Below, in pieces: positions 59,364 to 64,000 of a DNA stretch of 64,000 nucleotides (positions are counted from its first letter, which is position 1; every line of letters starts with the position of its first letter). The notes beneath the pieces were generated by a model that worked only from the letters and a program-made list of their open reading frames with translations, did not search any database and was not told the DNA's origin. The position numbers and the translations under genes are program-made. Origin of the DNA: CBDEGK01 sp965237855 (lineage in GTDB: Bacteria; Pseudomonadota; Gammaproteobacteria; Pseudomonadales; Halieaceae). Location of the stretch: NCBI GenBank assembly GCA_965237855.1, contig CBDEGK010000004.1:1-64000 (forward strand), read 5' to 3'.

Positions 59364-60539
59364 CTACGCCTCGATGACCCTGACGTTGATGACCCCCTCC
59401 ACCGCTCGCATTTTATCGAGCGACTCGTCACAGGGAACACATTCAACATCGATCAGGTTGTAGGCGATCTCATCGCGGCTCTTGTTGAGCATATCGATGA
59501 CGTTAATATTTTCATCGGCCAGCAGAGACAGCAGGTTGCTCAGGATCTTGGGCACGTTGTTATTACTGATTGCCAGCCGTACGCCTTCAACGGGCTCCAG
59601 CAGCAGGGTGGGAAAGTTCACGGAATTGCGAATATTGCCGTGCTCCAGGAAGTCCTGCAGCTGGTCGGCCGCCATGATGGCACAGTTGTCCTCGGCCTCG
59701 TCGGTGCTCGCACCGATATGAGGCATCAAGATAACGTCGTTGCGACCAATCAGTGCCGGCTCCGGGAAATCGGTGATGTAACAGCGCAGACGGTCACCAT
59801 CGAGTGCCTCTACTATTGAGGCGGAATCGACGATCTCCTTGCGGGCAAAATTGAGCACACAGGCGCCCTTTTTCAGATCGTTTAGTAGTTCATGGTTGAC
59901 CAGGCCGCGGGTAGAATCCAACACCGGCAGGTGCAGGGTAATATAGTCGCAGCGGGCAAACAGGGAAGCCAGGGCATCCATTTTTGTCACCCGCGAGGAC
60001 AGTCTCCAGGCAGCATCAACAGACAGCGCCGGGTCGTAGCCGCACACCTTCATACCCAGGTCCAGCGCCATATCCGCCACCAGCGAGCCAATAGCGCCGA
60101 GGCCGACAACGCCCAGTGTCTTGCCTGCCAGTTCACTGCCTTTGAATTGCTTCTTCTGTGCTTCCAGAAGTTTATTCAGTTCGGCCTCGTCCTGCATCTC
60201 AGCGAGGGTGTGGACATAGGAAATACCCTCCACGATACCCCTGGAACCCAGCAGCATACCCGCCGCTACCAGCTCCTTGACCGCATTGGCATTGGCGCCG
60301 GGAGAGTTGAATACCGGGATGCCTCGCTCGGTGCACACCGGCACCGGAATATTGTTGGTGCCCGCACCGGCGCGGCCGATGGCCATCACCGTCTCACCAA
60401 TCTCATCGGGGCTCAGCTTGTGGCTGCGCAGTAAAATTGCGTCTGGGTGACCGATTTCGCTGGCCAGCTCGTAGCCCTCGCGGGGAAAACGATCCAGCCC
60501 TTTTACTGAAATCGCATTGAGTGTCAGTACCTTGTACAC
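59364..60539 (-). CDS. serA: D-3-phosphoglycerate dehydrogenase
   Basis: The 391-residue enzyme oxidises 3-phosphoglycerate in serine synthesis. The substrate and cofactor domains contain AIGRAGAGTNNIPV, GKTLGVVGLGAIGSLVADMALDLGM (Rossmann), LNFARKEIVDSASI and the catalytic His in MPHIGASTDEA. A C-terminal ACT domain (INVIDMLNKSRDEIAYNLIDVE) suggests serine feedback control. The GTG start at 60539 has AGAGG 8 bases upstream and gives the usual YKVLTLNAI N-terminus; an earlier open frame reaches 60578. The shorter 'type 2' length fits an enzyme without the intervening domain. Confidence 0.93.
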   Translation of the reverse strand: MYKVLTLNAISVKGLDRFPREGYELASEIGHPDAILLRSHKLSPDEIGETVMAIGRAGAGTNNIPVPVCTERGIPVFNSPGANANAVKELVAAGMLLGSRGIVEGISYVHTLAEMQDEAELNKLLEAQKKQFKGSELAGKTLGVVGLGAIGSLVADMALDLGMKVCGYDPALSVDAAWRLSSRVTKMDALASLFARCDYITLHLPVLDSTRGLVNHELLNDLKKGACVLNFARKEIVDSASIVEALDGDRLRCYITDFPEPALIGRNDVILMPHIGASTDEAEDNCAIMAADQLQDFLEHGNIRNSVNFPTLLLEPVEGVRLAISNNNVPKILSNLLSLLADENINVIDMLNKSRDEIAYNLIDVECVPCDESLDKMRAVEGVINVRVIEA

Positions 60540-60570
60540 GATAAAACCTCTTGCTTGGAACCGCTGTGTC

Positions 60571-61350
60571 TCAGGCAACTTGACCCAGTGACGTCAGCGG
60601 CAACTCCTGTTGAACACCTTGTGGATTGCGGGAGAAAACCCGCAGATTCGCGCTGGCGGATTGTACCGCAACGGCGATCATTTGGCCCGCTACCGGTTGC
60701 AGTGACCAGAAGCTCCAGCCCTCGACCGCTTCACCCTGGGCGACCAGGCGAATCGTGTTCGGTTCTGGGCAATAGAAACTAAAACTGTCCAGTGCCTGGC
60801 TGTGGCCTTCGCCACGCGCCTTGATATAGGCTTCCTTCAGAGTCCAGATACGGAAAAACTGGCTCTGCTGGTCGACCGCTCCCAGGGCCTCCAGGCCCGC
60901 CAGCTCGATCGTGGAGAAGTAGTGGTCGGCAACCTCGACCATGCCCCGGTCCTGAGATACGGCTTCCACATCGACACCCACCTCACCAGCGCGCGTAATT
61001 GAACAGGCCATCAGCTCAGCACCGTGGGAAAAATTGAACGACAGGGGGGCGACGTCGGCCGCGGTTTTCAACCGCGGCTTACCTGAAGCATTGTTCTCAA
61101 ATTCCAGTTCCGAGGCAAGCTTACCGCTGTACGTGGCGAGCACTTCGCGCAGAAATACCCGACCAATCAGGTACTCGCGCCGGTGATCTGCTTGCGCCAG
61201 CTCCGCGTAATGCCGGGCCTCCGCGGCTCCCAGCAATGCCTCATAGGCCTCATAGGCCTCATCATCCGACTCGCTGTTGTAATCCCGGGGCGTTGTAATC
61301 CACAGGTGAACTTCTTCACTGCACTCTGGCAGCGGATACTCTATAAGCAT
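60571..61350 (-). CDS. 4'-phosphopantetheinyl transferase (Sfp-like)
   Basis: The 259-residue enzyme moves phosphopantetheine from CoA to carrier proteins. The conserved motifs are VGVDVEAVS (Mg-binding Asp-Glu) and the signature IWTLKEAYIKARGEG, with SFNFSHGAELMACSIT between. The two-lobe, 230-plus-residue layout is Sfp-type rather than AcpS. The ATG sits one base after the ppiD stop, so they form a unit. Which carrier it serves (fatty-acid, polyketide or aminoadipate-type) is not known; no NRPS or PKS gene lies in the window. Confidence 0.92.
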   Translation of the reverse strand: MLIEYPLPECSEEVHLWITTPRDYNSESDDEAYEAYEALLGAAEARHYAELAQADHRREYLIGRVFLREVLATYSGKLASELEFENNASGKPRLKTAADVAPLSFNFSHGAELMACSITRAGEVGVDVEAVSQDRGMVEVADHYFSTIELAGLEALGAVDQQSQFFRIWTLKEAYIKARGEGHSQALDSFSFYCPEPNTIRLVAQGEAVEGWSFWSLQPVAGQMIAVAVQSASANLRVFSRNPQGVQQELPLTSLGQVA

Positions 61351-63231
61351 TTAACTTCTTACCACTTCGGCTCGTTTGACCAGCGTTTGCTGAAAGGCAT
61401 TGTCCAGGGCACGGGCAGATTGGTCCGCCAGACCCAATCCAATCTGGGTTTTGCGCCGCTCATCGATCTTGTCAACGCTGCCGGCTGTAACACGGAAAAT
61501 CTCGAAAACTTCCACATCACCTTCTGGCGTCTGTACGTAATCAAAAACCGAGCCGTTGGCGTTTGTCGCTATCTCAAAAGCCCGGGCCAGCGTGGCCCGC
61601 GGCACATTGCGATTATCACGCCGCGCTCCGAGTTCCACTTGCCACTCATAATTTCCTGCCAGTGCCAGCTCCTCTATGCTAGCCCCCTCGGACAAGCGCA
61701 CCAGCAAGCCGTCGGCATGTTGACTGGCATTATCCCTGGCCTGGCTGTCCAGGATGGCGTCAATCACATCGCTGCGAACCTGGGCCAGCGGCTTCAGTGC
61801 AGCGGGGTAATGTTGTGCCACCCGCACGACCAGGAAAAGGCCCTCCTCCAGCTCCAATACTTCGCTGTTGTAGCCTTCTTCCAGCAACTCCGGGCTGAAG
61901 GCCGCCGCGATCACGCGGTTGTCGGCAAACATGCCCCGTCCACCGTAGCGATTGACAGCGTCGACTCGAGCAACACTCAGGCCCAATTCCTCGGCCGGGC
62001 CGCTCAGATCTTCAGCATTGAACACCAGGTCCTTCAAGCGCTCACTGGTTTTCACCAGCTCGCGCTGAGACCGCTCACCTTGCAGCTGGGATTCCAGCTC
62101 CGTGCGCATCTCGTCAAACGTGGGCGCGGCACCGCTTCGAATTTCGGTAACCAGCAGTAAATGCCAGCCCGACTCGCTCTCCACCGGTTCAGACACCTGG
62201 TTCAGGTTCAGCTTGGCGATAGCGTCTTCAATTTTGGGCGGAAAGGTATCACCGCTGGTAAAGCCCAACTCGCCACCAAAATTGGCCGAACCCAAGTCCT
62301 GGGAGTGTTCGTACGCCAGCGCTGCGAAATTCGCCCCGTCGACTTCGACCTGCTGGCGCACCGCATCGACGCGCGCCTGCAGCGCCTCGTCAGATTCACC
62401 ATCGGCGGGCTCAAACAGGATATGGGAGACGGCACGTAGCTCAGGCACTTGCAGGGTGTCTTTCTGTAGCTCGAATAACTCGCGTACCTCAGCTTCGCTG
62501 ATTTCGACCGCGAAATCCTCTACCCGCAGCGCAATGTAATCCAGGTCGATGTTCTCAGTGGTCTGGTAACGGGCACTGTTGTCCTCATACCAGTTGGCAA
62601 TATCTTCGTCACTAACCGAGCTGGCATCCTTGAACTGTCCGATGGGCACGCTCAAATAGCGAATATCTCTACGCTCTTCACGCAACGTGGCCATTTGTGC
62701 CAATTCCTGTGCGGTAGTGAATTCCGCCCCGCTGATACCAGCCCGCAGCTGGCTGCTCATCACGTCCTCTCTCATTGCCTTGCGAAAACCAGCCGGGGTG
62801 AAGCCCTGGTCTGACAGCAATACCTGGTAGCGTTGCGGATTAAATTGCCCATCCACCTGAAAAGCCTCATTAGAGGTGATGAGCGCGTTCAGTCTTTCGT
62901 CTGACACGGCCAGGCCATGTTCCGCTGCACTTTGCAGCAGTAGGGCTTTCTGCACCATGTATTCCAGTGCTGGCCCAGCCAGAAGCTGGTCATCCAGCAA
63001 GGAGGGGTCGACATTTTCACCCATGGACATCATCAGGCGACGTTTCTGCAAGTTGATCTGTTGTTGCAGGTCTATAGCACTGATAGCTTCGCCATTCACC
63101 TGGGCAACATTCTGTACGCCACCACCACCGACCAGGGATTCAATCCCAAACAGGGCAAACGGAACAATAATGATGGCCACAATGACCTTGGCGATGGTTC
63201 CTTGCAGATTTTTACGGATATTCTGGAGCAT
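61351..63231 (-). CDS. ppiD: Peptidyl-prolyl cis-trans isomerase/chaperone PpiD
   Basis: This 626-residue protein is anchored by one N-terminal helix (VIVAIIIVPFALFGI). Residues 30-230 form the SurA-like N-terminal chaperone region. A parvulin domain follows (about 255-355: RAVSHILFEPAD, FAALAYEHSQDLGSANFGGELGF, SESGWHLLLVTEI), and then a long C-terminal region. It folds envelope proteins at the translocon exit. The order lon-hupB-ppiD is the usual gammaproteobacterial one. The gene ends directly against the phosphopantetheinyl transferase start. Confidence 0.95.
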   Translation of the reverse strand: MLQNIRKNLQGTIAKVIVAIIIVPFALFGIESLVGGGGVQNVAQVNGEAISAIDLQQQINLQKRRLMMSMGENVDPSLLDDQLLAGPALEYMVQKALLLQSAAEHGLAVSDERLNALITSNEAFQVDGQFNPQRYQVLLSDQGFTPAGFRKAMREDVMSSQLRAGISGAEFTTAQELAQMATLREERRDIRYLSVPIGQFKDASSVSDEDIANWYEDNSARYQTTENIDLDYIALRVEDFAVEISEAEVRELFELQKDTLQVPELRAVSHILFEPADGESDEALQARVDAVRQQVEVDGANFAALAYEHSQDLGSANFGGELGFTSGDTFPPKIEDAIAKLNLNQVSEPVESESGWHLLLVTEIRSGAAPTFDEMRTELESQLQGERSQRELVKTSERLKDLVFNAEDLSGPAEELGLSVARVDAVNRYGGRGMFADNRVIAAAFSPELLEEGYNSEVLELEEGLFLVVRVAQHYPAALKPLAQVRSDVIDAILDSQARDNASQHADGLLVRLSEGASIEELALAGNYEWQVELGARRDNRNVPRATLARAFEIATNANGSVFDYVQTPEGDVEVFEIFRVTAGSVDKIDERRKTQIGLGLADQSARALDNAFQQTLVKRAEVVRS

Positions 63232-63272
63232 AAGCGGGTACTTCTCAGGGAACGTTATTGCGGTACTTCTTC

Positions 63273-63298
63273 AAAAAAAAGCGCACCAAACAGTGCGC
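63273..63298 (-). terminator. Rho-independent terminator after hupB
   Basis: On the minus strand GCGCAC-TGTTTG-GTGCGC forms a 6-bp GC stem followed by eight T. It lies about 100 bases after the hupB stop and 42 bases before the ppiD start, separating the two transcripts. Confidence 0.85.
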
Positions 63299-63397
63299 CC
63301 TCTTTTCCTCTATGATTTCCTTACGCCGGTGCTGCTATAGCGTAGGCTTTATTGGTCGTAGAAGGTTTCGTAAAACAGTCTGGCTTGAAAACAACCG

Positions 63398-63673
63398 TCA
63401 GGAATTGACGGCGGTTTTCAGTGCCTTGCCTGCCTTAAAGCCTGGAACACGAGCGGCCTTAATTTGAATCGGCTCACCCGTTTGTGGGTTGCGCCCAGTA
63501 CGAGCAGCGCGATCTTTTACGCCAAAGGTGCCGAAGCCAACAAGCGCTACAGAATCACCATTCTTAAGAGCACCTGTAATCGAGTCGACAACCGCGTCGA
63601 GTGCTCTGCCAGCAGCAGCTTTAGGAATGTCTGCAGAGGCTGCAATTGCTTCAATAAGTTCAGTTTTGTTCAC
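63398..63673 (-). CDS. hupB: DNA-binding protein HU (beta-type)
   Basis: The 91-residue nucleoid protein shows the full HU pattern: NKTELIEAIAASADIPKAAA at the start, then DAVVDSITGALKNGDSVALVGFGTF, and the arm RTGRNPQTGEPIQI with the Pro that intercalates DNA. It bends and compacts DNA. The GTG start lies 6-7 bases after AGGGGA. Its own promoter is visible upstream, between lon and hupB. Position between lon and ppiD identifies it as the hupB-type gene. Confidence 0.97.
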   Translation of the reverse strand: MNKTELIEAIAASADIPKAAAGRALDAVVDSITGALKNGDSVALVGFGTFGVKDRAARTGRNPQTGEPIQIKAARVPGFKAGKALKTAVNS

Positions 63674-63746
63674 ACTTATCCCCTTTATGGAAAATGCATG
63701 GAATTGTTGTTATGTCCTAAATACCCGGGCATTTAGTAAGCCCGAC

Positions 63747-63774
63747 TGTATAATAGAAATCTCGACCCGGTCAA
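63747..63774 (-). promoter_or_regulatory. Sigma-70 promoter of hupB
   Basis: On the minus strand TTGACC (63769-63774) and TATACA (63747-63752) are separated by 16 bases. Transcription would start near 63740, leaving a leader of roughly 65 bases before the GTG. It lies in the lon-hupB gap, so hupB can be expressed separately from lon. Confidence 0.6.
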
Positions 63775-63788
63775 CAAAGATAAGGCGT

Positions 63789-64000
63789 TTAATGCGTATT
63801 TATCCGATTTTCTTCGTCTTGGCCTGCATCGCTAGTGGTACCTATCGGGTCAGCCATATATTCTTCGTCTGACAAAGACTCCGGCATAGACTCAAGAGCT
63901 ATATCGAGCGCCTCATCAATCCACTTAACTGGCTTGATATCCAGGTCGGCTTTTATGTTATCTGGAATCTCTTTCAGGTCTCTCTCATTCTCTTTGGGAA
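63789..64000 (-). CDS. lon: ATP-dependent protease Lon, C-terminal end (partial)
   Basis: The minus strand from the right edge reads PKENERDLKEIPDNIKADL then PVKWIDEALDIALES, and ends INTH with a TAA at 63789-63791. This is the C-terminal end of the Lon proteolytic domain (typical PKENERDLKEIP, then VKWIDEVL), plus a short acidic tail (SLSDEEYMADPIGTTSDAGQDEEN). About 70 codons are visible, and the catalytic Ser-Lys pair lies beyond the window. Lon degrades misfolded and regulatory proteins. Its place next to hupB is the standard order. Confidence 0.93.
   Translation of the reverse strand, partial: PKENERDLKEIPDNIKADLDIKPVKWIDEALDIALESMPESLSDEEYMADPIGTTSDAGQDEENRINTH

Noticed and set aside
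63232..63397. tRNA between hupB and ppiD
   Set aside because: No cloverleaf or CCA-ended acceptor stem; the only structure is the hupB terminator.

Overview
The window reads as a chromosomal segment of a marine-type gammaproteobacterium, probably close to the Cellvibrionales/Halieaceae. This is inferred from gene content only. Conserved gammaproteobacterial blocks are present: lon-hupB-ppiD at the right edge, and dnaQ-rnhA-(YafS-like methyltransferase) divergent from mltD, as in E. coli. NhaB, two further transporters, a sulfatase, acyl-CoA/ETF metabolism and a luciferase-like oxidoreductase fit a marine heterotroph. Coding density is high: no gap without a gene exceeds 300 bases. No rRNA, tRNA or CRISPR array was seen.

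Layout. (1) 1-2270 is the accessory edge: two nested IS3-family remnants, a GNAT gene cut off at its 3' end by the outer IS, and a higBA toxin-antitoxin pair. (2) 2391-7831 is proline catabolism: putA, whose N-terminal coding region is split by an apparent frameshift, a downstream NAD(P)-binding protein, and a divergent Lrp-type regulator. (3) 8020-17223 is a metabolic cluster of unknown substrate (epimerase, glutamine-synthetase-like ligase, Fe-alcohol dehydrogenase, S1/P1 nuclease, VOC protein, class III CoA-transferase, 2OG-Fe(II)-type oxygenase) joined to sohB and nudC. (4) 17320-25879 holds nhaB, dnaQ, rnhA, the methyltransferase, and a tightly overlapping mltD-araC-rlmG-phosphatase-luciferase-like operon. 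(5) 25918-35940 holds a sulfatase, an envelope beta-protein and an acyl-CoA ligase, then an AddAB-like helicase-nuclease pair.

(6) 36024-48739 holds DAHP synthase, nfuA, metH, a MATE transporter, a DUF2970 protein, an unannotated 31-residue membrane peptide gene, the sulfite/nitrite reductase with its DUF934 partner, a Kef-type antiporter and an old-yellow-enzyme-type oxidoreductase. (7) 48773-53538 is a minus-strand run of small proteins (cupin lipoprotein, SRPBCC, alpha/beta hydrolase, RRM protein, HspQ, DUF1059-like) followed upstream by etfBA; ETF:quinone oxidoreductase is divergent. (8) 55573-64000 holds a TolB/TPR membrane protein, an unknown secreted protein, a C-terminally short metallo-beta-lactamase-fold protein, DUF1285, serA, a phosphopantetheinyl transferase, ppiD, hupB and the 3' end of lon.

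Themes. Electrons from acyl-CoA and similar dehydrogenases would pass through EtfBA to ETF-QO and the quinone pool. serA, cysI and metH together supply serine, sulfide and methionine. The most interesting non-coding signals are a perfect 30-bp palindrome over the -35 box of metH, an IscR-type-1-like site before nfuA, and palindromes between putA and its regulator. The most interesting coding observations are the split putA, the small membrane peptide, the nested IS elements, and the translationally coupled HspQ-RRM pair.
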